Part shown: piece by piece, positions 53,903-64,000 of the stretch
Numbering within the stretch: the first letter of the stretch is position 1
Layout: every line of letters begins with the position of its first letter
From: Sporosarcina globispora
GTDB lineage: Bacteria; Bacillota; Bacilli; Bacillales; Cytobacillaceae
NCBI RefSeq assembly: GCF_001274725.1
Contig: NZ_LGUF01000007.1
Coordinates: 1,929,629 to 1,993,628, forward strand
Direction: 5' to 3'
Length of the DNA: 64,000 nucleotides
Notes under the pieces: generated by a model
Told to the model about the DNA's origin: nothing
Seen by the model: the letters and a program-made list of their open reading frames with translations, nothing else
Databases searched by the model: none
Translations under genes and position numbers: made by a program

Positions 53903-55255
53903 ATGATTAAAAAACTCTTGATTGCCAACAGAGGAGAAATAGCTGTCCGCATCATCAGGGCAGCCCGCGAAATGGGGATAGAAACTGTAGCTGTTTTTTC
54001 AGAAGCTGACAGGGAAGCGCTCCATGTTCAGCTGGCGGATGAGGCTTACTGCATTGGTCCGACAGCATCAAAAGACAGCTATTTAAATTTTACAAATATA
54101 ATAAGTGTCGCTAAGCTAACAGGCTGTGATGCCATTCATCCAGGTTATGGATTCCTTGCTGAGAATGCTGATTTTGCCGAACTGTGCAGAGAATGCAATA
54201 TAATTTTTGTCGGCCCAACTCCGGAAGCCATCAGCAAAATGGGCACAAAGGATATTGCAAGGGAAACCATGAAGGAAGCAGGAGTACCGATTGTTCCGGG
54301 CTCCAACGGAATCATTAAGGATACAGACGATGCTATTCAGCTTGCTGAAAAGATTGAATATCCGGTAATTATTAAAGCAACTGCAGGCGGAGGAGGAAAA
54401 GGGATCCGTGTAGCGCGCACTGAGCAGGAGCTTATTAAAGGGATTACAATCACTCAGCAGGAAGCATTAACGGCATTTGGAAATCCTGGCGTTTATATCG
54501 AGAAATATATTGAGGACTTCCGTCATGTCGAGATCCAGGTTCTTGCAGACAATTTCGGGAACACCATTCATCTCGGAGAAAGGGATTGTTCCATTCAAAG
54601 GCGTCTTCAAAAGCTACTGGAAGAAACTCCTTCACCTGCCCTTGATGGGGAAACACGTGAAGAAATGGGAATTGCAGCTGTTAAAGCTGCAAAAGCGGTT
54701 GATTATACAGGCGCAGGAACAATAGAATTTATTTACGATTATCAAAATCGAAAGTTTTATTTCATGGAAATGAACACGCGCATTCAGGTAGAGCATCCTG
54801 TTACAGAAATGGTTACCGGTGTCGATTTAATTAAGGAGCAAATTAAGGTTGCTTCAGGTGAAAAGCTTAATTTCACACAGAACGATGTAACATTTAACGG
54901 ATGGTCAATCGAATGCAGAATAAATGCGGAAAATCCGGAGAAGAACTTCATGCCTTCAGCAGGAAAGATCAATATGTATCTGCCTCCTGGCGGGTTTGGT
55001 GTCAGAGTTGACTCTGCAGCCTACCCGGGCTACATGATTCCTCCATTTTACGATTCAATGATTGCAAAAGTGATCACTTACGGCAATACTAGAGAAGAAG
55101 CCATTTCCCGAATGAAGAGGGCATTAAGCGAATTTGTAGTGGAAGGGGTTCATACTACAATCCCATTCCATCTCAAGCTTCTCAGCCACGAAAAATTTGT
55201 GGAAGGGCAGTTTAATACGAAATTCCTTGAATTGCACGACGTAATGAATTCTTAA
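53903..55255 (+). CDS. accC: Biotin carboxylase subunit of acetyl-CoA carboxylase
   Basis: A 450-residue ATP-grasp enzyme that carboxylates biotin on AccB. Features are [19 protein letters not shown], the glycine-rich loop [29 protein letters not shown], the active-site region [16 protein letters not shown], and the C-terminal domain. TAAGGAGCGG precedes the ATG. Confidence 0.97.
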   Translation: MIKKLLIANRGEIAVRIIRAAREMGIETVAVFSEADREALHVQLADEAYCIGPTASKDSYLNFTNIISVAKLTGCDAIHPGYGFLAENADFAELCRECNIIFVGPTPEAISKMGTKDIARETMKEAGVPIVPGSNGIIKDTDDAIQLAEKIEYPVIIKATAGGGGKGIRVARTEQELIKGITITQQEALTAFGNPGVYIEKYIEDFRHVEIQVLADNFGNTIHLGERDCSIQRRLQKLLEETPSPALDGETREEMGIAAVKAAKAVDYTGAGTIEFIYDYQNRKFYFMEMNTRIQVEHPVTEMVTGVDLIKEQIKVASGEKLNFTQNDVTFNGWSIECRINAENPEKNFMPSAGKINMYLPPGGFGVRVDSAAYPGYMIPPFYDSMIAKVITYGNTREEAISRMKRALSEFVVEGVHTTIPFHLKLLSHEKFVEGQFNTKFLELHDVMNS

Positions 55256-55275
55256 AGACTAGTGGAGGTGCTAAA

Positions 55276-55683
55276 ATGAGCGAAAATAATATTCTCGAAA
55301 TGAGCCCTGAAAATTCAGGCCTTGGCAGGGTGGAAATTGCACCGGAAGTTATTGAGGTTATTGCCGGCATTGCTGCTTCAGAAGTAGAAGGCGTAGCGCA
55401 AATGCGCGGAAACTTTGCTACAGGAGTGGTTGAAAGGCTTGGTAAAAAGAACCATGGCAAAGGCGTAAAAGTTGAATTAACAGAAGAGGGAATCAAGGTT
55501 GATGTTTACTGCCTAATGAAGTTCGGCGTATCTATCCCTAGTGTTGCCCAAAAAATCCAGGACAATATCCGTCAGGCCCTCCTGAATATGACAGCCCTGG
55601 ACGCCCAGGAAGTAAACATTCACGTAGTAGGAATCATGTTTGAAAACCAAAAGCATGAAGTAGAATACGAACAGGAAATGTAA
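55276..55683 (+). CDS. yqhY: Asp23/Gls24 family protein YqhY
   Basis: A 135-residue Asp23/Gls24 protein. The motif EVIAGIAASEVEGVAQMRG is followed by YCLMKFGVSIPSVAQKIQ. In B. subtilis, yqhY is coupled with accBC and its loss destabilises cells through unbalanced acetyl-CoA carboxylase, so the link to fatty acid synthesis is supported. TGGAGGTG precedes the ATG. Confidence 0.93.
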   Translation: MSENNILEMSPENSGLGRVEIAPEVIEVIAGIAASEVEGVAQMRGNFATGVVERLGKKNHGKGVKVELTEEGIKVDVYCLMKFGVSIPSVAQKIQDNIRQALLNMTALDAQEVNIHVVGIMFENQKHEVEYEQEM

Positions 55684-55693
55684 CTCACACATC

Positions 55694-55728
55694 AAGCCAA
55701 AGACATCAGAATCGTCTTTGGCTTTTCT
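55694..55728 (+). terminator. Terminator after yqhY
   Basis: 11-bp stem AAGCCAAAGAC / GTCTTTGGCTT with a 9-nt loop and T-rich tail. Confidence 0.85.
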
Positions 55729-55961
55729 TATGTTCCCTCTCTTCATCATTTGCTCTTTAAGACGTTATAAAGGAGATTTTTAAAGGGAAAATTAAATTCA
55801 TATAGTTTCCTTGCCCAAAATCACTTTTATACCCAAAGATTATGCTCTTGTTGTAGTGCGAAGATTCCTTACTTATGCTATTATCTTCTTATGCAATTTT
55901 TGGACGTGCAAATGCTCAAAAATGAAAATTACTATGTTAGCCATAAAGGAGTTTTATAAAG

Positions 55962-56351
55962 ATGAAGAGAAGAACAGCCAGAGAAAAAGCATTGCAGGCT
56001 TTATTTCAAATTGATGTAAGCGGGACAGAACCGGAAAGCGCCATTGAACACGTTTTAGAGGGCGAAAAAAGCGACGAATACCTAGGCAAACTTGTATCAG
56101 GTGTTCTGCAGCATAAGGAAACAATTGATGGTGAAATCAAAATATACCTTGAAAAATGGACATTGGAAAGACTTGCCACTGTAGACCGCAATCTTCTGCG
56201 CTTATCCGTTTTTGAGCTGCTGTATTTGGCGGAGGATGTGCCAGCAAATGTGGTGCTAGATGAGGCAATCGAAATCGCCAAACTATACGGCGATGATAAG
56301 TCAAGCAAGTTTATTAATGGTGTTTTATCAAAGGTAAAAGAAAAGCTTTAA
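55962..56351 (+). CDS. nusB: Transcription antitermination factor NusB
   Basis: A 129-residue all-helical protein that binds boxA RNA with S10 (NusE) for rRNA antitermination. Features are MKRRTAREKALQALFQIDVSG split at the start, LERLATVDRNLLRLSVFELL, and the C-terminal NVVLDEAIEIAKLYGDDKSSKFINGVL region. TAAAGGAG precedes the ATG. Confidence 0.95.
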   Translation: MKRRTAREKALQALFQIDVSGTEPESAIEHVLEGEKSDEYLGKLVSGVLQHKETIDGEIKIYLEKWTLERLATVDRNLLRLSVFELLYLAEDVPANVVLDEAIEIAKLYGDDKSSKFINGVLSKVKEKL

Positions 56352-56459
56352 TAAACATAAAGTTCGGACTTGCACAGGATTGTGCTGGCATCGGCAGGAT
56401 TGAATCAAGCCTGCAGTGCTTATCATAGACGCTTCCGAGTTTCTGATAGGGGGATAAGT

Positions 56460-57317
56460 ATGGCTGCAGAACTAATAGATGGAAAAAAAATTGCGAGACA
56501 GAAACAGGATCATATAGGTGCAGAGGTGCAAAAACTGAAGGCGGAGGGGATCACACCAGGTCTGGCCGTCATTTTAGTCGGGAACAATCAAGCATCCAGA
56601 ACGTATGTGAAGAACAAACAGAAAACATGCAATAGGCTGGGCATGCATTCTATACTTATTGAACTTTCCGAAAGTGTCAGTGAACAAGAGCTTATCAGAG
56701 AAATCAAAGAGTTAAACGAAAGTGATGATATTCATGGAATCCTTGTCCAGCTGCCGCTCCCAGGCCATATTAATGAAAAAGCCATCATCGAAACGATATC
56801 TCCAGAAAAAGATGTGGATGGATTTCATCCCATAAATATTGGCCGAATGATGACAGCTCAGGATGCGTATATCCCCTGCACTCCAGAAGGAATAATTGAG
56901 ATGCTTGACAGTATTGGAGCAGACATATCCGGAAAGCATGTAGTGGTCATCGGCAGAAGCAACATTGTAGGGAAGCCTGCCGGTCAGCTGTTTCTTAATA
57001 AAGATGCTACTGTCACATACTGTCATTCGAAAACGGCTGATCTGAAGGAATACACAAAGCGAGCGGATATACTGGTGGCTGCAGCAGGGAAAGCGAATTT
57101 AATCACGGAAGACCATGTGAAAAATGGCGCAATCGTGATAGACGTCGGCATGAATCGAAATCAGGAAGGCAAGCTTTGCGGCGATGTTGATTTCGAGGCT
57201 GTTAAGCATAAAGCTGGGTTTATTACTCCGGTCCCAGGCGGAGTGGGCCCGATGACAATCACCATGTTAATGCATAATACGTTGAAGGCAGCAAAGTCAT
57301 CCATAAGCAAAATCTAA
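56460..57317 (+). CDS. folD: Methylenetetrahydrofolate dehydrogenase/cyclohydrolase
   Basis: A 285-residue bifunctional enzyme interconverting methylene-, methenyl- and 10-formyl-THF. Features are the catalytic Lys in [34 protein letters not shown], the Rossmann motif [14 protein letters not shown], and the signature [18 protein letters not shown]. The ATG at 56460 follows GGGGGATA; the longer reading from 56370 is unlikely. Confidence 0.96.
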   Translation: MAAELIDGKKIARQKQDHIGAEVQKLKAEGITPGLAVILVGNNQASRTYVKNKQKTCNRLGMHSILIELSESVSEQELIREIKELNESDDIHGILVQLPLPGHINEKAIIETISPEKDVDGFHPINIGRMMTAQDAYIPCTPEGIIEMLDSIGADISGKHVVVIGRSNIVGKPAGQLFLNKDATVTYCHSKTADLKEYTKRADILVAAAGKANLITEDHVKNGAIVIDVGMNRNQEGKLCGDVDFEAVKHKAGFITPVPGGVGPMTITMLMHNTLKAAKSSISKI

Positions 57318-57377
57318 AAATCACGGCCGCAAGAGATGCAAAAGCTGTCCATTTCCATTATCCTGTATTTAGGGAAC

Positions 57378-57425
57378 CTGTCCTGAAGGCATAAGTCTGC
57401 AGGCTGAATGGAAGGACAGTTTTTT
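57378..57425 (+). terminator. Probable terminator after folD
   Basis: CTGTCC pairs with GGACAG (57378-57383 and 57414-57419) around a long loop, followed by six T. The stem is short. Confidence 0.5.
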
Positions 57426-57488
57426 GCTGTCTAAAGGTTATTGCTCTGCAGGAGATGCAAATGCATCTTCAGCATAAAGGAGATTGTT

Positions 57489-58829
57489 ATGAAGGAACAG
57501 CAGTATCTGACAGTTCATGCACTGACTAAATACATAAAAAGAAAATTTGACGCCGACCCTCATCTGCAAAATATTTTGGTTAAGGGAGAAATCTCAAACT
57601 TTAAACTGCACTCAAGCGGCCATATGTATTTCACATTAAAGGATGAGAAAGCCCGTATTTTGGCCGTAATGTTTGCCGGGAATACGAGAAATATGAAATT
57701 TAGGCCAGAGAACGGTATGAAAGTCTTAGTTCGCGGTGCCATTTCCGTATATGAATCCAGCGGGCAATATCAAATATATGTACAGGAAATGCAGCCGGAC
57801 GGGATTGGTGAACTTTATCTGGCGTACGAACAGCTTAAAGAAAAACTAGAGAAAGAAGGATTCTTTTCGCCTGCCTATAAAAAAAATATCCCGCGCTATC
57901 CAAAAACAGTTGCTGTTATCACATCCCCGACTGGTGCTGCAATCAGAGATATTTTAATCACGCTCAAAAGGCGCTATCCAATCGCGAACATACTTATATA
58001 TCCTGCGCTTGTTCAGGGAAACCAGGCTGCTCCCTCTATTGTAAAAGCTATAAATGAAGCTAATTCCTCCGTGGAAGCAGATGTCTTAATCATCGGAAGG
58101 GGCGGCGGTTCTATTGAAGAGCTTTGGGCCTTCAATGAAGAAGCTGTAGCGAGAGCAATTTTTAAATCGGAAATCCCTATAATTTCAGCAGTCGGCCATG
58201 AAACGGATTTTACAATAGCGGATTTTGTTGCAGATTTAAGGGCCCCAACCCCCACGGGAGCTGCCGAATTGGCAGTTCCACATATCGATGACTTGACGGA
58301 AAGGCTTTTTAACAGGCAATCAAGACTGATTAGAGCAATGAAAGAACAAGTTGCACTGCAAAATGAAAGGCTTCTAAGGGTGCAGAAATCATACGCTTTC
58401 CGGTACCCGCAAAAATTGTATGAACAAAAGATGGAACAGCTGGACAAAGTGACCGAACAGTTAATGCGCGGATCAAAAAGGCTGCACGATTTAAAGCTTG
58501 AACAGGCAGATAACCTGCAAAAAAGGCTGATTCGGAGTCACCCTGGTCAGCTTAAGGATCAGGCAAAAGAAAAACATGAGCGGCTGCATAAGCTTCTAAC
58601 CAGATCGATGACAAATATTGCAGCTGCAAAAGAGAAGGACTTTGCGAGAATCATTTCAACCCTTGAGGCGCTCAGTCCTCTTAAAATTATGGATAGAGGC
58701 TATAGCCTTGCTTATACAAAAAGTGAAACCCTAATAAAGAACGTGTCCCAGGTTAATGTGGATGATATGATAAAATTGAAGGTATCTGATGGAACCATTG
58801 AATGCCGGGTAACGGATATTGAGGAGTGA
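57489..58829 (+). CDS. xseA: Exodeoxyribonuclease VII large subunit
   Basis: A 446-residue catalytic subunit. The N-terminal OB fold ([20 protein letters not shown]) is followed by the nuclease domain with [51 protein letters not shown] split there, and a long helical coiled-coil region before the C-terminal [15 protein letters not shown] precedes the ATG at 57489. It is coupled to xseB. Confidence 0.95.
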   Translation: MKEQQYLTVHALTKYIKRKFDADPHLQNILVKGEISNFKLHSSGHMYFTLKDEKARILAVMFAGNTRNMKFRPENGMKVLVRGAISVYESSGQYQIYVQEMQPDGIGELYLAYEQLKEKLEKEGFFSPAYKKNIPRYPKTVAVITSPTGAAIRDILITLKRRYPIANILIYPALVQGNQAAPSIVKAINEANSSVEADVLIIGRGGGSIEELWAFNEEAVARAIFKSEIPIISAVGHETDFTIADFVADLRAPTPTGAAELAVPHIDDLTERLFNRQSRLIRAMKEQVALQNERLLRVQKSYAFRYPQKLYEQKMEQLDKVTEQLMRGSKRLHDLKLEQADNLQKRLIRSHPGQLKDQAKEKHERLHKLLTRSMTNIAAAKEKDFARIISTLEALSPLKIMDRGYSLAYTKSETLIKNVSQVNVDDMIKLKVSDGTIECRVTDIEE

Positions 58830-58834
58830 ATGGG

Positions 58835-59068
58835 ATGGCGGACGAGAAAAAACTTTCATTTGAACAGGCGATGGAAGAGCTTGAAGTAATTGTTGAAAAG
58901 CTTGAGGAGGGGGATGTTCCCCTTGAAGAAGCTATTAATATTTATAAAAAAGGCATGGAGCTATCAAAATTATGCCATGATAAACTTAAAAACGTCGAAT
59001 CACAGCTTTCGGAAATACTGATGGAGGATGGCCGTAAAGCGAACTTCGCCATTCCGGAGGAGGAATAA
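58835..59068 (+). CDS. xseB: Exodeoxyribonuclease VII small subunit
   Basis: A 77-residue helical subunit with [26 protein letters not shown] split over its first half and [13 protein letters not shown]. It binds the XseA coiled coil. The ATG at 58835 has GAGGAG 8 bp upstream, inside the xseA end; GTG 58826 is an alternative. Confidence 0.94.
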   Translation: MADEKKLSFEQAMEELEVIVEKLEEGDVPLEEAINIYKKGMELSKLCHDKLKNVESQLSEILMEDGRKANFAIPEEE

Positions 59069-59070
59069 TC

Positions 59071-59964
59071 TTGCAGCAGCAATCTTTAAGTTCTTTCTCT
59101 GAACTGCATAAACGAAAACTGGAAACGCAAATAAAAAATTACGTAAGCAAATTGAATGCTCCCACAGAAATCAAGGAATCAATGCTGTATTCACTTGAAG
59201 CTGGCGGGAAGCGGATCAGGCCCATGCTGTTGTTTGCATCATTGGCTGCTTTTGGAGAGGATACTTTAAAAGGTATGTGGACTGCGGCGGCGATTGAGAT
59301 GGTCCATACCTACTCGCTCATCCATGATGACTTGCCGAGCATGGATAATGACGATTTAAGAAGAGGCAAACCAACCAACCATAAAGTGTTTGGAGAAGCA
59401 TTCGCCATCCTGGCAGGAGATGCCTTGCTTACTTATAGCTTCCAATCAATTGCTGAAACACCAGACGAATTTGCTTCAGCAGATACAAAGCTTTCTTTAA
59501 TTATGGAGCTTTCGAAAGCCTCCGGCGCTGAGGGAATGGTTGGCGGACAGGCAGCAGATATAAAAGGAGAAGGAAAGCAGCTTGGAATAGAAGATCTTGA
59601 GTATATCCACGTGCATAAAACAGGCAAATTGCTGGAGTGCAGTGTGGTATCAGGTGCTATTTTGGCGAATGCCAGTCAGGAAACTATTCAGACTTTATCT
59701 GCTTTTGCCTACCACCTTGGACTGGCCTTCCAGATCAGGGATGATATTCTTGATCTTGAAGGGACAGAGGAGTTAATCGGGAAGCCTGTCGGCAGTGATG
59801 AATCTAAAAATAAAAGCACCTATCCATCTCTTCTAACAATGAATGGTGCAAAAGAGGCATTAGCAAATCATATCAGATCTGCAAAAGAAAAACTGAAGGA
59901 AACGGGCCTCCAAACTGACCTGCTGGAAGAAATAACAGATTTAATTGCAAACAGGGACCATTAA
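59071..59964 (+). CDS. ispA: Farnesyl diphosphate synthase
   Basis: A 297-residue prenyltransferase making FPP from IPP and DMAPP/GPP. The first Asp-rich motif is IHDDLPSMDNDDLRRGKPT, the second FQIRDDILDLEG. LEAGGKRIRPML binds diphosphate. It starts at TTG 59071 after GGAGGAGG, two bases after the xseB stop. Confidence 0.95.
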   Translation: MQQQSLSSFSELHKRKLETQIKNYVSKLNAPTEIKESMLYSLEAGGKRIRPMLLFASLAAFGEDTLKGMWTAAAIEMVHTYSLIHDDLPSMDNDDLRRGKPTNHKVFGEAFAILAGDALLTYSFQSIAETPDEFASADTKLSLIMELSKASGAEGMVGGQAADIKGEGKQLGIEDLEYIHVHKTGKLLECSVVSGAILANASQETIQTLSAFAYHLGLAFQIRDDILDLEGTEELIGKPVGSDESKNKSTYPSLLTMNGAKEALANHIRSAKEKLKETGLQTDLLEEITDLIANRDH

Positions 59965-60287
59965 TTTAACTTTAGATATGCATAATCAGGAAGTCAGGGT
60001 ACGAAAAATGAATTAGAAAACGATGGTCTTGCCGCTGGACTTTTGTACCAGCGGCATTTTTGTAATATGCAAGCCTGTGCTGTTTAATAAAATAATGGTC
60101 TTCATTGTGTATATTTTGGTATGATAGGAATTACTGCCGGAGGAACATGCAGTCTATACAGCATATTCTGAAGCTGTTAAATATGAAAAGCATTTGGAAA
60201 ATCTCCAGTAATAAGGTAATCTTAAGGTACTATCTTCTTGAAAAAAGAAAACGGACGAATAAGAAACGAAAGTGAGTGGTCCGCAGT
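59965..60287 (+). other. Spacer between ispA and dxs
   Basis: 323 bases holding the ispA terminator and presumably a dxs promoter, which I cannot place with confidence. No gene is seen in it. Confidence 0.5.
60031..60061 (+). terminator. Terminator after ispA
   Basis: Perfect 8-bp stem GCCGCTGG / CCAGCGGC with a 9-nt loop and a T-run. Confidence 0.88.
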
Positions 60288-62180
60288 ATGGATCTGTTAT
60301 CAATTAAAGACCCTTCCTTTTTAAAAGGGCTCTCGAATAAAGAATTGGAAAGCCTGAGTCAGGATATCCGCACGTTCCTGATCGAAAAGCTATCAGGCAC
60401 AGGCGGACATATTGGCCCAAATCTTGGTGTTGTTGAGTTGACCGTTGCATTGCATAAATGTTTTGACAGCCCAAAGGATAAAATTATTTGGGATGTCGGG
60501 CATCAGTCATACGTTCATAAAATCCTCACGGGCCGTGCTTGTCAATTTGACACTTTAAGGCAATACAAAGGTCTCTGCGGGTTTCCGAAAATGATTGAAA
60601 GCGAGCATGATGTATGGGAAACGGGGCACAGCTCCACTTCTTTATCTGCTGCTATGGGAATGGCAATTGCAAGAGATTTGAAAAAAGAGAACAATTATGT
60701 CATTCCCGTTATCGGGGATGGTGCGCTAACGGGCGGAATGGCTTTAGAGGCCTTAAACCATATCGGCCATGAGAAAAAAGATATGATTGTTATTTTAAAT
60801 GATAATGAAATGTCCATTGCCCCTAATGTAGGTGCTCTTCACAATGTGCTTGGAAGGTTAAGGACCGCGGGCAAGTATAATTGGGTAAAAGATGAGCTTG
60901 AATATTTATTAAAAAAGGTTCCGGCAGTCGGCGGCAAATTGGCCTCTACTGCTGAAAGGCTAAAAGATAGCTTAAAGTATTTGTTTGTGTCAGGCATGTT
61001 CTTCGAAGAATTAGGGTTTACCTATTTGGGGCCCGTCGATGGGCATAGCTATGAAGCTTTATTTGAGAACCTTGCTTATGCAAAGAAAACAGAAGGCCCA
61101 GTACTTCTCCATGTTATAACGAAAAAAGGAAAAGGCTATCATCCTGCAGAGAACGATCGCATTGGCACATGGCATGGTACAGGCCCTTATAAAATGGAAA
61201 CAGGTGACTTTGTGAAACCTGCGAGTGCGCCGCCTGCTTGGAGCAAGCTTGTCTCAGAAACTGTCAGGGAGCTTGCGAGAGAAGATGAAAGAATTGTTGC
61301 GATCACTCCGGCAATGCCTGTTGGTTCGAAGCTTGAAGGCTTTGCAGGAGAATTTCCCGATCGGATGTACGATGTTGGTATTGCCGAACAGCACGCAGCT
61401 ACTGTAGCAGCGGGGCTGGCAACACAAAACATGAAGCCGTTTCTTGCGATTTATTCTACTTTCCTTCAGCGCGCTTATGATCAGGTCGTTCATGATATTG
61501 CACGCCAGAATTTGAATGTATTTATTGGAATAGATCGCGCCGGACTTGTGGGTGCAGATGGAGAAACGCATCAGGGCGTATTTGATATTGCATTTTTAAG
61601 ACATCTCCCAAATATGGTATTAATGATGCCAAAGGATGAAAATGAAGGCCGGCATATGGTAAAAACAGCTATTGAATATAATGATGGCCCTATCGCAATG
61701 CGTTTCCCGCGCGGAAATGGCATGGGGGTACCTATGGATACTAAACTTGAAACAATTTCAATAGGAACATGGGAAGTTCTTCGCGAAGGCAATGACGGGG
61801 CCATTTTGACTTTTGGGACAACCATTCCAATGGCAATGAAGGCTGCCCAGATCTTGGAGAAACAGGGACACTCCATTAAAGTGATTAATGCACGGTTTAT
61901 TAAGCCGATGGATGAGAAAATGCTGCATGAATTGTTTGCAGTGAATATGCCAATTCTCACAATTGAAGAAGCTGTCCTGCAGGGTGGTTTTGGAAGTGCA
62001 GTCCTTGAATATGCCCACGAACATGGTTTCCATCATGCCGAAATCGACCGCATGGGCATTCCTGATAAATTTATTGAGCATGGCAGTGTAAAAGAACTCT
62101 TAGAGGAAATCGGGATGACAACAGAAGATGTTGTTGAGAGAATGGGCAAAATGGCAAGAAAAAAACAAAAAAGGGCTTAA
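60288..62180 (+). CDS. dxs: 1-deoxy-D-xylulose-5-phosphate synthase
   Basis: Thiamine diphosphate enzyme that starts the MEP isoprenoid pathway from pyruvate and glyceraldehyde 3-phosphate. It is 630 residues. Features are [34 protein letters not shown], the ThDP motif [18 protein letters not shown]...NDNEMSI, and the transketolase-like [15 protein letters not shown]. The start at ATG 60288 matches homologues; the ribosome site is weak. Confidence 0.96.
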   Translation: MDLLSIKDPSFLKGLSNKELESLSQDIRTFLIEKLSGTGGHIGPNLGVVELTVALHKCFDSPKDKIIWDVGHQSYVHKILTGRACQFDTLRQYKGLCGFPKMIESEHDVWETGHSSTSLSAAMGMAIARDLKKENNYVIPVIGDGALTGGMALEALNHIGHEKKDMIVILNDNEMSIAPNVGALHNVLGRLRTAGKYNWVKDELEYLLKKVPAVGGKLASTAERLKDSLKYLFVSGMFFEELGFTYLGPVDGHSYEALFENLAYAKKTEGPVLLHVITKKGKGYHPAENDRIGTWHGTGPYKMETGDFVKPASAPPAWSKLVSETVRELAREDERIVAITPAMPVGSKLEGFAGEFPDRMYDVGIAEQHAATVAAGLATQNMKPFLAIYSTFLQRAYDQVVHDIARQNLNVFIGIDRAGLVGADGETHQGVFDIAFLRHLPNMVLMMPKDENEGRHMVKTAIEYNDGPIAMRFPRGNGMGVPMDTKLETISIGTWEVLREGNDGAILTFGTTIPMAMKAAQILEKQGHSIKVINARFIKPMDEKMLHELFAVNMPILTIEEAVLQGGFGSAVLEYAHEHGFHHAEIDRMGIPDKFIEHGSVKELLEEIGMTTEDVVERMGKMARKKQKRA

Positions 62181-62183
62181 AGA

Positions 62184-63029
62184 ATGAAGACAAAGAAAGA
62201 ACGATTAGACGTTTTATTAGTTGAAAGAGGCCTTGCTGAAACAAGAGAAAAAGCGAAAAGGGCCGTTATGGCCGGCCTGGTCTACAGCAATGAAAGCCGG
62301 CTTGATAAACCAGGCGAGAAAGTCAGTGCAGACATTCCTCTTACTATAAAGGGGAAAGTCATGCCTTATGTCAGCCGAGGAGGACTGAAGCTTGAGAAAG
62401 CATTAAAGGTTTTTGATTTAAATATCGAAGGCAAAATCCTGCTTGATATTGGATCCTCAACAGGGGGATTTACAGATTGTGCCCTGCAGAATGGCGCCAA
62501 AATGTCATATGCTCTGGATGTCGGATACAATCAGCTTGCCTGGAAATTAAGGCAGGATGAACGGGTGGTTGTAATGGAAAGGACCAATTTCCGGTATGTA
62601 ACTTCGGCAGACCTCTCTGCCGGTATGCCTGATTTTGCATCAATAGATGTTTCTTTCATCTCTCTAAAGCTTATATTGCCTGTATTAAAAACGCTGCTGG
62701 TTCCCGGCAGTGACACAGTTGCGTTAGTGAAACCGCAGTTTGAAGCCGGAAGAGAACAGGTTGGGAAGAAGGGGATTGTCAGAGACCCTAAAGTACATGC
62801 AGCCGTGATCGAAAAAATTATCGAATTTGCCCTGGGCCTTGGGTTTGATGTCAAAGACGTATCCTATTCACCTATTACAGGCGGAGACGGCAACATAGAA
62901 TTTCTCCTGCATCTATACTGGTCAGGCAGCAAAGAAGAAGGAGAAAACCTTCTTAAACTCCAGGCTGATGAGGTTGTAAAAGAAGCCCATACTGAACTGA
63001 AGACAAAGCAGGATAAAGAAGAGGAATAG
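62184..63029 (+). CDS. tlyA: TlyA-family RNA methyltransferase (YqxC)
   Basis: A 281-residue protein. The N-terminal S4 RNA-binding domain (RLDVLLVERGLAETREKAKR) is followed by an FtsJ/RrmJ-like SAM domain with LDIGSSTGGFTDCALQNGA. TlyA enzymes 2'-O-methylate rRNA cytidines in some species; here the substrate is inferred. It starts three bases after the dxs stop. Confidence 0.93.
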   Translation: MKTKKERLDVLLVERGLAETREKAKRAVMAGLVYSNESRLDKPGEKVSADIPLTIKGKVMPYVSRGGLKLEKALKVFDLNIEGKILLDIGSSTGGFTDCALQNGAKMSYALDVGYNQLAWKLRQDERVVVMERTNFRYVTSADLSAGMPDFASIDVSFISLKLILPVLKTLLVPGSDTVALVKPQFEAGREQVGKKGIVRDPKVHAAVIEKIIEFALGLGFDVKDVSYSPITGGDGNIEFLLHLYWSGSKEEGENLLKLQADEVVKEAHTELKTKQDKEEE

Positions 63030-63050
63030 GCTTATGCCTGTTCCTTTTTT
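63022..63050 (+). terminator. Terminator after tlyA
   Basis: Stem AGGAATAGGC / GCCTGTTCCT with a TTAT loop and T-run. It overlaps the tlyA stop. Confidence 0.85.
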
Positions 63051-63174
63051 AAAGGAAATTTGTCGACTTTGAACGAATAATAATAAATAATATACGGGAA
63101 AAATTGTACTTTATTGAGAAAATCAGCTAACATTAGAGTACAATACACTTAAAGTGCGTGTTCAAATAGGAGTA

Positions 63175-63310
63175 TGAAAAGGACCGAGAAGATCTAGGCC
63201 GCAAAGTTTTGAGTACCGGAACGTATGTAATTAATACTTGAGAAACGTAAAAGCGGAGCCAACGAAGATATTCGATGTGTCATGTTCACCGGACTTTTTG
63301 AACATCCTCT
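63175..63310 (+). ncRNA. Candidate structured leader RNA upstream of ahrC
   Basis: GGCCGC pairs imperfectly with GCGGAGCC around an inner stem GTTTTGAGTA / TACTTGAGAAAC. Downstream, ATGTTCA pairs with TGAACAT. There is no open frame of note. I cannot assign it to a known riboswitch class. Unproven. Confidence 0.35.
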
Positions 63311-63361
63311 TAAATTAATTTTTCTGCCGGCTGTCAAGCGGCTGATCATAGAGGTGAAAAA

Positions 63362-63811
63362 ATGAATAAAGGACAAAGACATATAAAGATACGCGAAATT
63401 ATTACAAATAATGATATTGAAACACAGGACGATCTGGTGGATGAATTGAAAAATGCCGGGTTTAATGTTACCCAGGCAACTGTCTCAAGAGATATTAAAG
63501 AGCTTCACCTGGTAAAAGTTCCATTAATGGATGGAAGGTACAAATACAGCCTTCCGGCAGATCAGCGTTTCAACCCTCTGCAAAAGCTGAAAAGAAATTT
63601 GATGGATGCCTTTGTTAGAGTGGATACAGCAGGTCATCTCCTTGTAATGAAAACTCTCCCTGGCAATGCCATGGCGATTGGAGCACTTATTGATAATCTT
63701 GACTGGGAAGAGATCCTGGGTACTATCTGCGGTGATGACACATGCCTGATCATATGTAAAACACCCGAAGATACAGAAGCCATTTCAAACCGTTTTCTTG
63801 AAATGCTTTAG
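63362..63811 (+). CDS. ahrC: Arginine repressor/activator AhrC (ArgR)
   Basis: A 149-residue arginine-responsive regulator. The N-terminal winged helix ([38 protein letters not shown]) binds ARG boxes. The C-terminal hexamerisation domain has the arginine-binding [15 protein letters not shown] and [19 protein letters not shown] is placed 7 bp before the ATG. It lies directly before recN, as in many Firmicutes. Confidence 0.96.
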   Translation: MNKGQRHIKIREIITNNDIETQDDLVDELKNAGFNVTQATVSRDIKELHLVKVPLMDGRYKYSLPADQRFNPLQKLKRNLMDAFVRVDTAGHLLVMKTLPGNAMAIGALIDNLDWEEILGTICGDDTCLIICKTPEDTEAISNRFLEML

Positions 63812-63869
63812 GATATTGAACACATACTTCAATACTTTTCAACAAGCGGTTCTTATGAGGTGATTTTAT

Positions 63870-64000
63870 TTGTTAAACGAAATATCCATCCGAAATTTTG
63901 CTATTATCGAAGCCCTTTCTTTTTCATTTGAAAAGGGCTTAACTGTTTTATCAGGAGAAACTGGCGCAGGGAAGTCCATTATAATCGATGCAATCCATTT
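63870..64000 (+). CDS. recN: DNA repair protein RecN (3' partial)
   Basis: The first 43 residues of the SMC-like repair ATPase, cut by the window edge. The N-terminus LNEISIRNFAIIEALSFSF is followed by Walker A SGETGAGKSIIIDAI. It starts at TTG 63870, 6 bp after GAGGTGA. RecN acts early in double-strand break repair. Confidence 0.93.
   Translation, partial: MLNEISIRNFAIIEALSFSFEKGLTVLSGETGAGKSIIIDAIH

Noticed and set aside
55811-56014. Open frame of 67 codons before nusB
   Set aside because: It overlaps the nusB start in another frame, lacks a ribosome site and resembles no protein.
63175-63300. c-di-GMP (GEMM-I) riboswitch before ahrC
   Set aside because: CCGCAAAG and TACCGG fragments look similar, but the GGCAAACC segment and tetraloop receptor arrangement are missing.

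Overview
The window is chromosomal backbone of an aerobic, endospore-forming Bacillaceae bacterium, probably a Bacillus relative in the Cytobacillus/Mesobacillus range. The reasons are a complete spoIIIAA-AH operon, splB, a SpoVAF-like germination protein, the comG pseudopilus operon, AT-rich low-GC codon use, GGAGG-type ribosome binding sites with many TTG and GTG starts, and gene order that follows the B. subtilis pst-yqg-comG-yqh-spoIIIA-acc-recN region closely. Species cannot be fixed from the sequence alone.

Layout. 1-2.2 kb: end of the phosphate uptake operon (pstA partial, pstB, phoU). 2.2-5.95 kb: yqzC/yqzD-like genes, then a DUF4912 protein, a GT4 glycosyltransferase and an unknown protein. 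6-19.8 kb: rpmG, a folate salvage enzyme, a DUF92 protein, ldh, yqgO, rhomboid protease gluP, a SpoVAF-like germination protein, yqgQ-glcK, a LysM/M14 peptidase, lipoprotein yqgU, yqgV, yqgW, an unknown protein, metallo-hydrolase yqgX, a MidA-type methyltransferase and yqgY. 20-26.3 kb: a helix-turn-helix regulator, a frameshifted mgsR, tRNA-Gln, the comGA-GG operon (comGA also frameshifted), aroK and yqzE. 26.3-27.9 kb: one complete IS1182-family element inserted in a terminator hairpin. 28-34.8 kb: yqhG, SNF2 helicase yqhH, a tandem glycine riboswitch and gcvT-gcvPA-gcvPB. 35-45.4 kb: yqhL, lipM, B12-dependent ribonucleotide reductase with two NrdR boxes, splB, yqhO, yqhP, yqhR, aroQ, an Xaa-Pro peptidase, a large palindromic repeat and efp. 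45.4-47.6 kb: a SIMPL-domain protein and an alkaline phosphatase on the minus strand. 47.7-53 kb: spoIIIAA-AH behind a sigma-E type promoter. 53-64 kb: accB-accC with a candidate FapR operator, yqhY, nusB, folD, xseA-xseB, ispA, dxs, tlyA, ahrC and the start of recN.

Genes that work together: PstA/PstB/PhoU with the alkaline phosphatase (phosphate acquisition); GcvT/PA/PB under glycine control, with LipM supplying the lipoyl group; AccB/AccC (fatty acid initiation); IspA/Dxs (isoprenoids); AroK/AroQ (shikimate pathway); SpoIIIA proteins (mother cell to forespore channel); ComG proteins (DNA-uptake pseudopilus).

I found no convincing new multi-gene system; this is mostly conserved core. The most interesting points are single-base frameshifts in mgsR and comGA, the IS insertion that duplicated a 17-bp terminator stem, an apparent ATT start codon for spoIIIAD, a FapR-like operator over the accBC promoter, a 113-bp palindromic repeat before efp, and an unexplained structured leader before ahrC.
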